DNA of 54,453 bases. It comes from JAGVLN01 sp964515755 (GTDB lineage Bacteria > Pseudomonadota > Alphaproteobacteria > Rickettsiales > JABSSG01). Location of the stretch: contig CAZEVK010000006.1 of assembly GCA_964515755.1 (NCBI GenBank), positions 1 to 54,453 of the forward strand, written 5' to 3'. Positions 45,545 to 54,453 of the stretch are shown here, piece after piece. The translations under genes and the position numbers were made by a program. Positions within the stretch are counted from its first letter, which is position 1. Each line of letters starts with the position of its first letter. Below the pieces are notes generated by a model. That model did not search any database. It saw only the letters and a program-made list of their open reading frames with translations, and was not told the origin of the DNA.

Positions 45545-47765
45545 TAGCTAAAATTTCACGCTTACCCATAGGATCAGGCTTACTAACTACGCCGTTTCTT
45601 TCCATCTGTTCAACAATAGTTGCTGCACGGTTATATCCAATTCTGAAATATCTTTGGATATAGCTAATAGATATTTTACGTTCACGAGTTATTAAAGACA
45701 CAGCTTGATCATATAACTCATCACATTCATCAATACTCATTGCACTAAAAGATTCTTCTTCATTTTCAGTAAGATCAACAGTATAAACCGGCTCAGCTTG
45801 CTGTTTTAGAAACTCAACAACGTTGTTAACCTCCTGATCAGCAACAAATGGTCCATGAATACGTTTAATTTTATTGCCACCAGACATATAAAGCATATCC
45901 CCTTTGCCTAATAACTGTTCTGCACCTGAATCACCTAATATTGTCCTACTGTCAATTTTAGAAGTAACCTGAAAGCTAATACGTGTTGGAAAATTAGCTT
46001 TGATTACTCCAGTAATAACATCAACTGACGGACGCTGTGTTGCCATAATAATATGAATGCCGGCTGCACGAGCCATTTGTGCAAGACGTTGCACTGATGC
46101 TTCAATTTCTTTTCCAGCAACAATCATTAAATCAGCCATTTCGTCAACAATTACCACAATATATGGCAACCTCTTAACATCAAGCTCTACATCCTCATAA
46201 ATTGGTCTGCCGTTCTCAGGACTAAAACCTGTTTGTACACGTTTTTGTAATTTACTTCCTTTGCTTAGACTTTCTTCAATTTTTGCATTATAGCCTGAAA
46301 TATTTCTAACACCCAAATTAGACATCAAACGATAACGATTCTCCATCTCTTTTACTGTCCATTTAAGAGCAGTAACTGCTTTTGATGGTTCAGTAACCAC
46401 TGGGGCAAGAAGATGCGGTATGCCATCGTAAACCGAAAGCTCTAACATTTTAGGATCAATCATCACTAACTTACATTGCTCAGGAGTAAGATTATAAAGT
46501 AATGAAAGAATCATCGTGTTAATAGCCACAGATTTACCAGAACCGGTAGTACCAGCAACCAATAAATGAGGCATAGTAGCAAGGTCAACTATAATAGGAC
46601 TACCACTAATATCTTTACCTAAAATTATTGGCAACTCACAATTATTGTTGATATACTCCGGAGACTCGATCATCTCTTTTAAATAAACTATCTCTCGTAC
46701 ATTATTTGGCAATTCAACCCCGATAGAATTCTTACCAGGAATAGTTGCAATTCTTGTAGAAAGCGCACACATAGATCGTGCTATATCATCTGCTAAACCA
46801 ATAATACGAGAAGATTTAGTACCCGCAGCAGGCTCTAATTCATATAAAGTCACTACTGGACCAGGATAATAACCAAGAATTTTCCCTCTAACTCCAAAAT
46901 CACTTAAAGTTGTAAGCAATCGCTCTGCGTTTTCCTCAAGCATAGAAGTATTTAAATTATTTTTTGGAGATTTATTATTAATTGAACTAAGCAAATCAAC
47001 AGTTGGCAAAGAAAAATGACCAGCAGCCTTAATTCTTGGCATTGATGATACTTTTATAATAGATTTAGCTCGCTTTGAGTCAGACTTTTCTTCAGAATTT
47101 AATAAATCTGCATAAGGATAAGGAGCATTTTTATTTTTTTTGAATTTAATCACTAATAGCTTTATTATTCTATAAATACTTCGTAAGCTATACCATATGA
47201 GTTTATCTAGATAGATAATAACAATTCCAAGTTTTTTAGCAAAATTGTACCAACTTTCAAGCTTTGCACCACAACTAAAATAGATACAAATAACAAATAG
47301 TACGGATAATCCTGCCATAATCCATAATTTATGCTGCACAGAAATTAAATTATAAAATAAATCGCCAACTGCACCACCACAAGAAATGATAATTCCATCA
47401 ACACTCAAGGTAAATCCAGCTAACAAAGTAGATAGCAATAAAATTGCCAATAACAATGCAGTAAATTTAAACCAAAATGAAGTGAGAAAATTATACACTA
47501 AACATTGAGCACTCCAAAATAGTGGAATTACTACAAATAGCAAACTAGATAAACCAAAAAGCTTTAGTAATAGATCAGCACTATATGAGCCAATAAAACC
47601 TAATGAATTTGAAACCGGCAGATCATTTACATGATTAAAAGAACGGTCATGAGGATTATATGATATAAATGCTAAAGCAAGTGTTATAGAAATGCATATG
47701 AACAGCACACCTAAAAAAAAGGTAGAAGCGCTGAACTTATTACTTAAGTATTTCTTATAACCCAT
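45525..47765 (-). CDS. ftsK: DNA translocase FtsK
   Basis: Septum-anchored motor that pumps DNA and positions chromosome ends for dimer resolution. The 746-residue protein has four N-terminal membrane helices (about 15-175), a short linker, the motor domain with Walker A AGTTGSGKSVA and Walker B VVIVDEMADLM, and the C-terminal gamma winged helix (DELYDQAVSLI through NGVVSKPD) that reads KOPS sites. It is transcribed with lolA. Confidence 0.97.
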   Translation of the reverse strand: MGYKKYLSNKFSASTFFLGVLFICISITLALAFISYNPHDRSFNHVNDLPVSNSLGFIGSYSADLLLKLFGLSSLLFVVIPLFWSAQCLVYNFLTSFWFKFTALLLAILLLSTLLAGFTLSVDGIIISCGGAVGDLFYNLISVQHKLWIMAGLSVLFVICIYFSCGAKLESWYNFAKKLGIVIIYLDKLIWYSLRSIYRIIKLLVIKFKKNKNAPYPYADLLNSEEKSDSKRAKSIIKVSSMPRIKAAGHFSLPTVDLLSSINNKSPKNNLNTSMLEENAERLLTTLSDFGVRGKILGYYPGPVVTLYELEPAAGTKSSRIIGLADDIARSMCALSTRIATIPGKNSIGVELPNNVREIVYLKEMIESPEYINNNCELPIILGKDISGSPIIVDLATMPHLLVAGTTGSGKSVAINTMILSLLYNLTPEQCKLVMIDPKMLELSVYDGIPHLLAPVVTEPSKAVTALKWTVKEMENRYRLMSNLGVRNISGYNAKIEESLSKGSKLQKRVQTGFSPENGRPIYEDVELDVKRLPYIVVIVDEMADLMIVAGKEIEASVQRLAQMARAAGIHIIMATQRPSVDVITGVIKANFPTRISFQVTSKIDSRTILGDSGAEQLLGKGDMLYMSGGNKIKRIHGPFVADQEVNNVVEFLKQQAEPVYTVDLTENEEESFSAMSIDECDELYDQAVSLITRERKISISYIQRYFRIGYNRAATIVEQMERNGVVSKPDPMGKREILANETHVK

Positions 47766-47796
47766 AATATGTTCAGCACCGCACTATATTTTTAGT

Positions 47797-48831
47797 TTAT
47801 TTACTTAAAGAATATAACATTAAATCAACCATAGTTGCATGACCAAATTTAATATCCTTATTTTCACCTTTAATCTCTATATCCATATTTTCCAGAGGTT
47901 GATCAATTTCGACACCAGACATTTTATAGATTATACCTTTTACATAATCAGTTTGTTTTGGAGAATAAAACTGCTCTACTGTGCTAAGAAATTTCGGTAC
48001 ATTGTTTAATTTAACCAAAACAGTACCTGTTGAATCTTTATCAGATCCCATAACACTCAAATCACCTGAAATATTAAGAGAATAGTCCTGTACCGCTAAA
48101 ATAAATTGGCTAAAATTAAAAACTAAACCTTTAACTTGCTTGTTTGAATTTTTTTCATCAAGAATAGTTTTAATACTAAAATTCGCATTCAGATTTAATG
48201 GACCTTGTATACAAAAACTTTCACTACCTTCACCATTAAAATTTGCTACAATTAAATTAAGATCAGAAAAATGATCACTAGTTACTTTAAGATCAAAGTT
48301 ATTTTTTGATGAATTAAATATGATTTTCTCTAAAATAGTATCTTTTATAGAATATCCATTATCAACATACTCAATTTTAGCGATATCACTAGTGCTAAGA
48401 GGTTTAGAATTTCCTTTTATTAATCCATATCCTATAGAATTTTTTAAACTAGCTGATAAAGATGCGCCTTTATTATATGACAAAACATAGTTATTTTTAT
48501 TATTACTCGTGGAAATAGTTATATTGTCATTAACCTCCAATATAAAATTACCTAAAGAAAAATCACTTTTAAGAACAGGATTACCAAAATTTATAGTGCT
48601 TTTAATATCCTCATTTTTCTCAGAAATAGATAAATTTCTTAGAGTATAAGATAAATTAAAAGGAAAACCAGATAGCTCAATTTTATCAGTAGTAATTTCG
48701 TATTTACTAGAACTATTTAACAGATCGTGTAGTATTTTTTTAGCGTAAACACCCCATCCATACCAAACAGCGCAATATAAAATAAAAAATGAAAAAGCTA
48801 TGTAAATTAGTTTTTGTATAAAACGGTCCAT
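47797..48831 (-). CDS. Membrane-anchored periplasmic protein, DUF2125-like
   Basis: A 344-residue protein with one N-terminal helix (about 7-28) and a beta-rich remainder predicted to lie in the periplasm. The order helix-YGWGVYAKK-then-ELSGFPFNLSYTLRNLSI resembles the alphaproteobacterial DUF2125 family, which has no assigned function; the match is by pattern only. It lies between fdx and ftsK on the same strand, 31 bases before ftsK, and may be cotranscribed with either. Confidence 0.65.
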   Translation of the reverse strand: MDRFIQKLIYIAFSFFILYCAVWYGWGVYAKKILHDLLNSSSKYEITTDKIELSGFPFNLSYTLRNLSISEKNEDIKSTINFGNPVLKSDFSLGNFILEVNDNITISTSNNKNNYVLSYNKGASLSASLKNSIGYGLIKGNSKPLSTSDIAKIEYVDNGYSIKDTILEKIIFNSSKNNFDLKVTSDHFSDLNLIVANFNGEGSESFCIQGPLNLNANFSIKTILDEKNSNKQVKGLVFNFSQFILAVQDYSLNISGDLSVMGSDKDSTGTVLVKLNNVPKFLSTVEQFYSPKQTDYVKGIIYKMSGVEIDQPLENMDIEIKGENKDIKFGHATMVDLMLYSLSK

Positions 48832-48851
48832 TATTATTCTCCTTAATATAT

Positions 48852-49187
48852 TTATTTATCTACCATCATATTTCTTGTAGCAGAAGGCAAGCGAATCTTC
48901 AAACCATTTAGTTCCTCAGACATAATAATTTGACAACCTAAACGTGACGTGTGAGTAAGACCAAAAGCTAAATCTAACATATCTTCTTCGTCTTCAGTTG
49001 CCTCTTTCAACATATCATAGTATTCAGGATCAACGATAACATGACAAGTTGAACACGCAAGTGAACCCTCACATGCTCCTTCTAAGTCAACATCATTTTG
49101 ATGAGCAATTTCTAAAACTGAAAGACCTACTAGAGCATCAACTTCTTTTTCAGACCCATCAGTTAATATAAAAATAATTTTTGGCAT
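48852..49187 (-). CDS. fdx: 2Fe-2S ferredoxin of the Isc system
   Basis: Adrenodoxin-type ferredoxin that supplies electrons to Fe-S cluster assembly on IscU. The 111-residue protein has ligands C39, C45, C48 and C85 (ACEGSLACSTC and RLGCQ). I take ATG 49187 because CGGAG lies just before it and MPKIIFIL begins the fold; the in-frame start 11 codons upstream adds an unconserved tail. It follows the isc genes in orientation but is separated from hscA by an opposing gene and a long spacer, so it probably has its own promoter. Confidence 0.95.
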   Translation of the reverse strand: MPKIIFILTDGSEKEVDALVGLSVLEIAHQNDVDLEGACEGSLACSTCHVIVDPEYYDMLKEATEDEEDMLDLAFGLTHTSRLGCQIIMSEELNGLKIRLPSATRNMMVDK

Positions 49188-49220
49188 AAAGTTACTCCGA
49201 ATAGTATGAATTAACTTCAC

Positions 49221-49563
49221 TATAGCTAGTATCCTCGACTAAATCAATCCAAATCAATAATTTTACTTAACTCCAACCTTATAAAGCTGTTTTAGAATGT
49301 TTATAATAACAAAAAAAATAAAAATACTGATTAATTAAGTATAAAATTTAATTAGACTTTTATTCGTGTAAATTTTTGTAATCTATACTCTATACTCACG
49401 TTATCGTGAAAGCTTATATTCTACTAAAACTCAATGAATTTAACTTTTTCAAGAAATAATATAAAGATTTCTCTAATTTATAATAAGACCCGTTAACTAT
49501 TTATTAACCTTTATCAGTTAAAATACAATTAATATTAAGGTTGAATTAATATAGAGACAAAAA
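49221..49563. other. Gene-free spacer between fdx and an orphan membrane-protein gene
   Basis: About 340 bases with no coding frame or RNA gene recognised. It must hold promoters for both flanking genes. Features seen are a perfect small palindrome TCACG-TTAT-CGTGA at 49396-49409, a CTATACT direct repeat just before it, and a TTAA-N7-TTAAC match at 49493-49508 that could be a CtrA site but is not beyond chance. Confidence 0.6.
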
Positions 49564-50262
49564 ATGAAAGTATCAAAAGCTCTAGCAACTAATTTTGGTT
49601 TAGCTGGAAAAAATTTAAAACCTGAATTAAATGAAAAGTCTAAAGAATTAGATATTTGCGTGAAATTAGGAGCATATTTTGATGGTGAAAAAAGAAATGA
49701 ATTAAAAAAATTAGTTCAAAAAAACAGTAAAAATAGTTTAAAAGAAATGCTAAGAATAGTTTATGACAATTACGTAATTAAACATTTTGGTACAGAAATA
49801 TGTAAAGAAACTTTCATAAATAATATGAAAGCATCTCCAACCATAGAAAAATCATTTAAAAACCCTAAAGATTTTGCCTGGGAAAATCATGCAAAAAAAA
49901 TAAGTAAAGTTATTCTTATTAGCATGTTTGCAGTTTGCACGGCTGAAATGGCTGTAGTGGTTGGTGTATTATACTGGGATAAATTAAAAAAAAGTAATAT
50001 ATTTAATACTGCTGTAAATTGGTATCTTGGGAATAATGCTCCTGATATAAATTTATTATGCGGCGCCGAAGCAATTTATATAAATATAAATAAAAAAAAT
50101 AAACAAAGGCAGCTTGTTAATGAAATAGAAAATATTGCAAAAGAATTGGCCAAGGAAAGTATATTAAAATTGAAAGCAATAGCAATATCAGCAGGAATGC
50201 ATGAACTAAAGCCTGTACCAATATTTAAAGAGCCTACTCAATTGGAATTTTATAGAACTTAA
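49564..50262 (+). CDS. Unknown protein with one membrane helix, inserted in the isc region
   Basis: A 232-residue basic protein not recognised. The N-terminal 110 residues are soluble, Lys-rich and helical (KRNELKKLVQKNSKNSLKEML); one hydrophobic helix (about 118-138, VILISMFAVCTAEMAVVVGVLYW) is followed by a second soluble region with IENIAKELAKESILKLKAIA. It runs opposite to the isc genes and its end overlaps the end of hscA by four bases. It separates hscA from fdx, which are normally adjacent, so it looks like an acquired or lineage-specific gene. Confidence 0.6.
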   Translation: MKVSKALATNFGLAGKNLKPELNEKSKELDICVKLGAYFDGEKRNELKKLVQKNSKNSLKEMLRIVYDNYVIKHFGTEICKETFINNMKASPTIEKSFKNPKDFAWENHAKKISKVILISMFAVCTAEMAVVVGVLYWDKLKKSNIFNTAVNWYLGNNAPDINLLCGAEAIYININKKNKQRQLVNEIENIAKELAKESILKLKAIAISAGMHELKPVPIFKEPTQLEFYRT

Positions 50263-52094
50263 TTCTCAATTTCTTTAATATTTTTACCCTGTAAAGCAAG
50301 TTTAATATATTTATTCATTTTACGGTCACTAAAGTTTTTAATTAGATCTTCTAGCAGCTGTAAATGTCTTTCGATTTGATTACGATCACTTTGATCAATA
50401 TATTGTTGCAGCAACTTAGTTTGACTTTTAATATTTTTAAATTCAGCATTAGAAAGTAATTCATGATCTTCTTTTATGGCTTTATCTAACATATTGATTA
50501 CAAAAAGAGCGTTAATTTTAGATTCAATCAACAAACGCTGAGTAACATCTAGGTCAGCGTTATTCATAGCATCGATTAACATATTTTCTATTTGATCGGC
50601 ACTTAATCCGTAACTTGGTTTAATATCAATAATCTGCTTGGTACCAGTAATCATTTCTTCAGCAGAAACTGTTAACATACCATCAGCATCAATTGTAAAG
50701 TTGACAACAACTCTTGCCATCCCAGCTTTCATAGCAGGAATATTAAATAATTCAAAGCGAGCTAGAGATCTACAATCTTTCGCTAAATCTCTTTCACCTT
50801 GAACTATATGGAACCACATTGCAGTCTGGCCATCTTGATAAGTAGTAAATTCTTTGATTATAGAAATTGGTATTGGAGTATTACGATCAATAATTTTTTC
50901 GTTTAATCCACCCATTATTTCCAAGCCTAGTGATAATGGAGTAACATCAATTAATAAATTATCCGAGCCTTTAGTAAGGCTTTCAGCTTGAATTGCTGCA
51001 CCTAACGCTACCACTTCATCAGGATTGATATCGACAAGACAATTAGTTTGAAAAAATTCATCTAATTTTGTTTTGATTAGTTTTAAGCGAGTTGAACCTC
51101 CAACTAATACTACACCTTTGACTTGGTTAATTTTTATTTTTCCGTCACGCACTACATTGCGAACAACAACTAAAGTACGCTCTATGATTGGCAAAATTAA
51201 TGATTCAAACTTTTTATCAGTAAGTTTAAAGTTAATAAACTCATCAGCAATATTAAAATTAATGTCAACTTCAGAGTTATTAGAGAAAGATTCTTTAATT
51301 TTACGGGCATAACTATGAAGGAAATTTAAATCTTGAATAGTTAGTTGCGGATTTTTTACTAGCTTTTGTTTGAATAAATCAACTAATAAATAGTCAATAT
51401 CATCGCCACCAAGATTAACATCACCCCCAGTAGCTAAAACCTGAAATACCCCCTTTTGCATATTAAGCACTGATACATCAAAAGTACCTCCACCCAAATC
51501 GTAAATAACGTACATACCTTCAGCTTTTTTATCTAGGCCATATGCTAAAGCTGCCGCTGTTGGCTCATTGATTAAACGAAGAACATGAAGACCAGCTAAA
51601 TGTGCTCCATACTTTGTTGCGGCGCGTGCATTATCATCAAAATAAGCAGGCACAGTAACTACTGCTTGGGTAATTGGCTTTTGTAAATGCTGTTCAGCAC
51701 GCTGTTTCAATAACTTAAAAATTTCAGCCGAGGCTTCAATAGGAGTTACTTTTTTAAAACCTAAATCAAAAACTAGAGAATCTTGATTAGTTTTAACATA
51801 ACCCGCAAGCAATGACGAACGATCAAAATCGTCAATACCTTTACCCATAAAACGCTTAATCGATGAAAGAACAACTGCTTCTTTTTCTTTAATACCAACA
51901 ACTTTAGATCCATTAGAAAAATATGATATTATTGATGGAAGAATATTGTTGCCAGTTTTATCAGCAATAATTTTTGGTTGTTGATTGATACTGTAGGCAA
52001 CTAAAGAGTTTGTTGTACCCAAATCAATGCCAATTGCAACAGATTCTTGCGATGAATGCTTATTATGACCAGGTTCTTGTATATCAAACAACAT
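50259..52094 (-). CDS. hscA: Fe-S cluster assembly chaperone HscA
   Basis: Specialised Hsp70 that, with HscB, acts on the LPPVK motif of IscU to release its cluster. The 611-residue protein has the actin-like ATPase signatures GIDLGTTNS near the N-terminus, IYDLGGGTFDVSVL and VVLVGGSTRLK, then a substrate domain opening DVTPLSLGLEIMGG. Length and operon position mark it as HscA rather than DnaK. It starts directly after hscB and converges on the orphan membrane-protein gene with a four-base overlap. Confidence 0.96.
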   Translation of the reverse strand: MLFDIQEPGHNKHSSQESVAIGIDLGTTNSLVAYSINQQPKIIADKTGNNILPSIISYFSNGSKVVGIKEKEAVVLSSIKRFMGKGIDDFDRSSLLAGYVKTNQDSLVFDLGFKKVTPIEASAEIFKLLKQRAEQHLQKPITQAVVTVPAYFDDNARAATKYGAHLAGLHVLRLINEPTAAALAYGLDKKAEGMYVIYDLGGGTFDVSVLNMQKGVFQVLATGGDVNLGGDDIDYLLVDLFKQKLVKNPQLTIQDLNFLHSYARKIKESFSNNSEVDINFNIADEFINFKLTDKKFESLILPIIERTLVVVRNVVRDGKIKINQVKGVVLVGGSTRLKLIKTKLDEFFQTNCLVDINPDEVVALGAAIQAESLTKGSDNLLIDVTPLSLGLEIMGGLNEKIIDRNTPIPISIIKEFTTYQDGQTAMWFHIVQGERDLAKDCRSLARFELFNIPAMKAGMARVVVNFTIDADGMLTVSAEEMITGTKQIIDIKPSYGLSADQIENMLIDAMNNADLDVTQRLLIESKINALFVINMLDKAIKEDHELLSNAEFKNIKSQTKLLQQYIDQSDRNQIERHLQLLEDLIKNFSDRKMNKYIKLALQGKNIKEIEN

Positions 52095-52559
52095 TTAACT
52101 ATTTAGCTTAAATTCAATTTCTTCTAAAAATTTATTTTTATAACGTAATCTAATAACTTCTTGCGCAGCATTTGCAGTATCTTTTTGGGCAATAAATTGT
52201 TTGAATTTTATGATGCTAGCATCAATTTGATCGTTAATTTCATGCAAAAGGCTATTTAAATCTTGTGGTGACTCAAGCCTCTGCCTATCTTCCATAGCTT
52301 CAATTAAAAACTCGTGATTGGTTTTTACTTTTTCCAAATTAACGTCATGCAAAGACAAAATATATTCAGCACGTTTAAAGTCAGATTTAAGAATTTTATA
52401 TGCAGCATTGATCTCCATCGTAGCCTTGATTGCTTCAAGCTTGTTATCTAAATGTTGATCAGGGTGAAATTTTTTTTGCAATTCTAGATATTTTTTCTCA
52501 AGCAATGCCTGATTAAGATCGTATTCTACAGGTAAACCTAATCTAGTAAAATAATCCAT
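52095..52559 (-). CDS. hscB: Fe-S co-chaperone HscB
   Basis: J-domain protein that brings IscU to HscA and stimulates its ATPase. The 154-residue protein has the HPD motif at 32-34 (KKFHPDQHLDNK), a J-domain lacking the Gly/Phe region, and a C-terminal three-helix domain (NHEFLIEAMEDRQRLE) that binds IscU. It sits between iscA and hscA with no spacer before hscA. Confidence 0.95.
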   Translation of the reverse strand: MDYFTRLGLPVEYDLNQALLEKKYLELQKKFHPDQHLDNKLEAIKATMEINAAYKILKSDFKRAEYILSLHDVNLEKVKTNHEFLIEAMEDRQRLESPQDLNSLLHEINDQIDASIIKFKQFIAQKDTANAAQEVIRLRYKNKFLEEIEFKLNS

Positions 52560-52572
52560 AATTATTTACACC

Positions 52573-52917
52573 CTACACATGAAAAGATTCGCCACAACCA
52601 CATAAACCTTTTTCGTTAGGATTAATAAATACAAAGCCAGACTTAATCTTTTGATCAACATAGTCCATCGTAGTACCAAGAAGATAAATTATTGCTTTGG
52701 GCTCAATCAAAACTCTAACACCTTTATCTTCAATCACTTCATCATATTTGCCTTGCTCATCTGCATATTCAACATAATAAGATAAACCTGAACAACCACC
52801 TTGCTTAACTCCAACCTTAATGCCTATCGATGGTTTATCTCTTTTAGATAGCAAAACTTTAATTCGTTCTGCCGCAGCTTCAGTGATCGCAATAGGTGCT
52901 TTGGTGGTAGTAGACAT
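52573..52917 (-). CDS. iscA: A-type Fe-S carrier IscA
   Basis: Accepts and delivers Fe-S clusters downstream of IscU. The 114-residue protein has the three ligand cysteines C42 (GGCSGLSY), C106 and C108 (LCGCGES). Its position directly after iscU supports IscA; without alignment an ErpA-type assignment cannot be excluded. Confidence 0.94.
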   Translation of the reverse strand: MSTTTKAPIAITEAAAERIKVLLSKRDKPSIGIKVGVKQGGCSGLSYYVEYADEQGKYDEVIEDKGVRVLIEPKAIIYLLGTTMDYVDQKIKSGFVFINPNEKGLCGCGESFHV

Positions 52918-53301
52918 TTATATTTTATGTTTCGATTTATAATTAGCTATTGCAGATTTTATTGCATCTTCTGCCAACATTGAACAATGAAGTTTTACAG
53001 GTGGTAAAGATAAATATGAAGCAATTTCTGTATTTTGAATAGCTGATGCTTCATCTAAAGTTTTTCCTTTAACCCATTCTGTTACAAGAGAACTTGAGGC
53101 AATAGCTGAGCCGCATCCAAAAGTTTTGAACTTAGCATCTTCAATAACACCTTCATCATTTACTTTTAATTGCAATTTCATCACGTCACCGCATGCCGGA
53201 GCACCAACTAGACCAGTACCAACATTTTTTTCATCTGCAGGAAATGATCCAACATTACGAGGATTTTCATAGTGATCTAATATTTCCTTACTGTAAGCCA
53301 T
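52918..53301 (-). CDS. iscU: Fe-S cluster scaffold IscU
   Basis: Scaffold on which sulfur from IscS and iron are assembled. The 127-residue protein has ligands C37 with D39 (APACGD), C63 (FGCGSA) and C106 (LHCSML), and the chaperone-binding LPPVK at 99-103. An AGGAG ribosome site precedes the ATG. It follows iscS after 19 bases. Confidence 0.97.
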   Translation of the reverse strand: MAYSKEILDHYENPRNVGSFPADEKNVGTGLVGAPACGDVMKLQLKVNDEGVIEDAKFKTFGCGSAIASSSLVTEWVKGKTLDEASAIQNTEIASYLSLPPVKLHCSMLAEDAIKSAIANYKSKHKI

Positions 53302-53320
53302 AGTAATTCTCCTTAAATTT

Positions 53321-54453
53321 TTAATGTGCCGACCATTGAATCGACTTTAAATCTACACCTTGCTGTACCATTTCCCATAAAGGACTCATCTCACGCAGTT
53401 TATTGATACTGCGTTTAATAACTTCTACAGCATAATCTACTTCATCTTCAGTAGTAAAACGCCCTATTCCAAAACGTATTGAAGTATGCGCTAGTTCTTC
53501 ATCTACCCCTAAGGCTCTTAATACATAAGAAGGTTCCAATGATGAAGAAGTGCACGCTGATCCAGAAGAAACTGCTAATTCTTTAACTGCTAAAATCATT
53601 GACTCGCCCTCAATATAAGCAAAGCTTAAATTAAGATTTCCAGGCCAACGCAAAGTAGTATCACCATTAAGATAGACATCAGGAATATCTTTAACTATAG
53701 CATTATAAAATTTATCGCTAAGCTTTTTAACATGATTATAATCTTTTTCCATTTCAAACTGCGCAATTTCTGCCGCCTTGCCTAAACCAGCAATTAATGC
53801 TGTAGGCAATGTACCAGATCTCATCCCTCGTTCTTGACCACCGCCATTTATAAGAGGAACTAACCTAATTCTTGGCTTACGACGAACGTATAATGCACCA
53901 ATACCTTTTGGACCATAAATTTTATGACCAGAAATGCTCATTAAATCAATATTCAACTCATTAACATTTAACGGAATCTTTCCAAAAGCTTGTGCAGCAT
54001 CGGTATGAAAATAAACTTTATGCTTACGGCAAATAGCACCAATCTCTTTTAATGGTTGAATAACTCCAATTTCATTGTTGATTGTCATTACTGAAACTAA
54101 TAACGTCTTATCAGTAATTGCATTCTCTAATTGTTGTAAATCGATTAAACCAGTTGTGGAAACTGGCAAATACGTAACTTTAAAACCTTCATCTTCAAGA
54201 TGACGACAAGCATCCAAAACACACTTATGCTCAGTAGAAAGCGTAATAATATGATTACGCTGATCTTTGTAAAAATTGGCTACACCTTTTATGGCAATAT
54301 TATTTGATTCTGTTGCACCTGAAGTGAAAATAACTTCTTTGCTATCTGCACCAATAAGCCTTGCAACTTGATCTCTTGCATTTTCCACAGCTGCTTCTGC
54401 ATCCCAACCAAAACTATGACTACGTGAATGTGGATTACCAAATTTCTCAGTAA
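53321..54453 (-). CDS. iscS: Cysteine desulfurase IscS (5' end beyond the window)
   Basis: PLP enzyme that takes sulfur from cysteine for Fe-S clusters and tRNA thiolation. The frame is open to the window edge and reads FGNPHSRSHSFGWDAEAA before the internal VENARDQVARLIGA, so the true start lies outside; about 25-40 residues are missing. Visible are TSGATESNN, HTDAAQAFGK, the PLP lysine in SISGHKIYGPKG, and the active-site Cys loop SSGSACTSSSLEPSYVL. First gene seen of the isc operon; any iscR upstream is out of view. Confidence 0.97.
   Translation of the reverse strand, partial: TEKFGNPHSRSHSFGWDAEAAVENARDQVARLIGADSKEVIFTSGATESNNIAIKGVANFYKDQRNHIITLSTEHKCVLDACRHLEDEGFKVTYLPVSTTGLIDLQQLENAITDKTLLVSVMTINNEIGVIQPLKEIGAICRKHKVYFHTDAAQAFGKIPLNVNELNIDLMSISGHKIYGPKGIGALYVRRKPRIRLVPLINGGGQERGMRSGTLPTALIAGLGKAAEIAQFEMEKDYNHVKKLSDKFYNAIVKDIPDVYLNGDTTLRWPGNLNLSFAYIEGESMILAVKELAVSSGSACTSSSLEPSYVLRALGVDEELAHTSIRFGIGRFTTEDEVDYAVEVIKRSINKLREMSPLWEMVQQGVDLKSIQWSAH

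Noticed and set aside
49396..49409. TCACG-TTAT-CGTGA as an operator for fdx or the orphan gene.
   Set aside because: Five-base arms alone are not enough to claim a regulator site; recorded only within the spacer description.

Overview
The window is AT-rich DNA from an alphaproteobacterium, most likely an obligate intracellular member of the Rickettsiales and probably of the Rickettsiaceae or a close protist-associated lineage (inference). The evidence is the gene families: an alphaproteobacterial AddB, a membrane-anchored CycM cytochrome, a long TrbL/VirB6 protein, a decayed gene-transfer-agent (GTA) host-specificity gene, several ankyrin or effector-like proteins, low GC and many poly-A tracts. 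I see no rRNA, tRNA, IS element, CRISPR array or intact phage. The genus cannot be fixed from the sequence alone.

Layout. 1-966 is a broken ankyrin-repeat gene. 1128-9306 is housekeeping: dnaB, then divergently dapF-mtaB-ftsY, then recF-gyrB in the opposite orientation. 9307-9681 is a gene-free spacer ahead of an isolated acetoacetate decarboxylase. 10602-15058 holds a lipoprotein and a compact minus-strand run mlaE-mlaF-radA-sugE-rlmE. 15168-17909 is a solitary VirB6-like protein with a Cys-rich ectodomain and a repeat-bearing tail. 18100-23242 holds yggU-flavin reductase-addB and the divergent dacB. 23362-24734 is a small accessory pair (unknown protein and ankyrin protein). 24805-28169 holds murJ with a possible small upstream ORF, and terC-secF. 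28239-31911 is a second accessory island: a pentapeptide-repeat protein divergent from a coiled-coil protein. 32094-33431 is cycM-xthA. 33467-39377 is a graveyard: a GTA g15 pseudogene with at least seven lesions, then a frameshifted gene with an internal 360-bp duplication and a glutamine-amidotransferase-like C-terminus whose catalytic Cys codon is hit by an apparent deletion. 39498-42700 is cspA, a thin 2Fe-2S protein, and SRP RNA-dnaX-ybaB-recR. 42746-44821 is the most striking accessory gene: a 691-residue protein with a SopB/SidF-type CX5R phosphatase motif and a basic C-terminus. 44960-54453 is ftsK-lolA, a DUF2125-like protein, and the isc operon (iscS-iscU-iscA-hscB-hscA, then fdx), split between hscA and fdx by an orphan membrane protein gene on the other strand.

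How it works together. The core genes cover replication and recombination (dnaB, gyrB, recF, radA, addB, dnaX, recR, xthA, ftsK), envelope building (dapF, dacB, murJ, lolA, mlaEF, secF, ftsY, SRP RNA), iron-sulfur assembly and translation fidelity (mtaB, rlmE). Between them lie single accessory loci that look like host-interaction factors (ankyrin, pentapeptide and phosphatase proteins, VirB6). About half of these accessory loci are intact and the rest are visibly decaying, as expected for a host-restricted genome in reduction. The best candidate for something new is the putative phosphoinositide phosphatase, followed by the amidotransferase fusion and the VirB6 paralogue.
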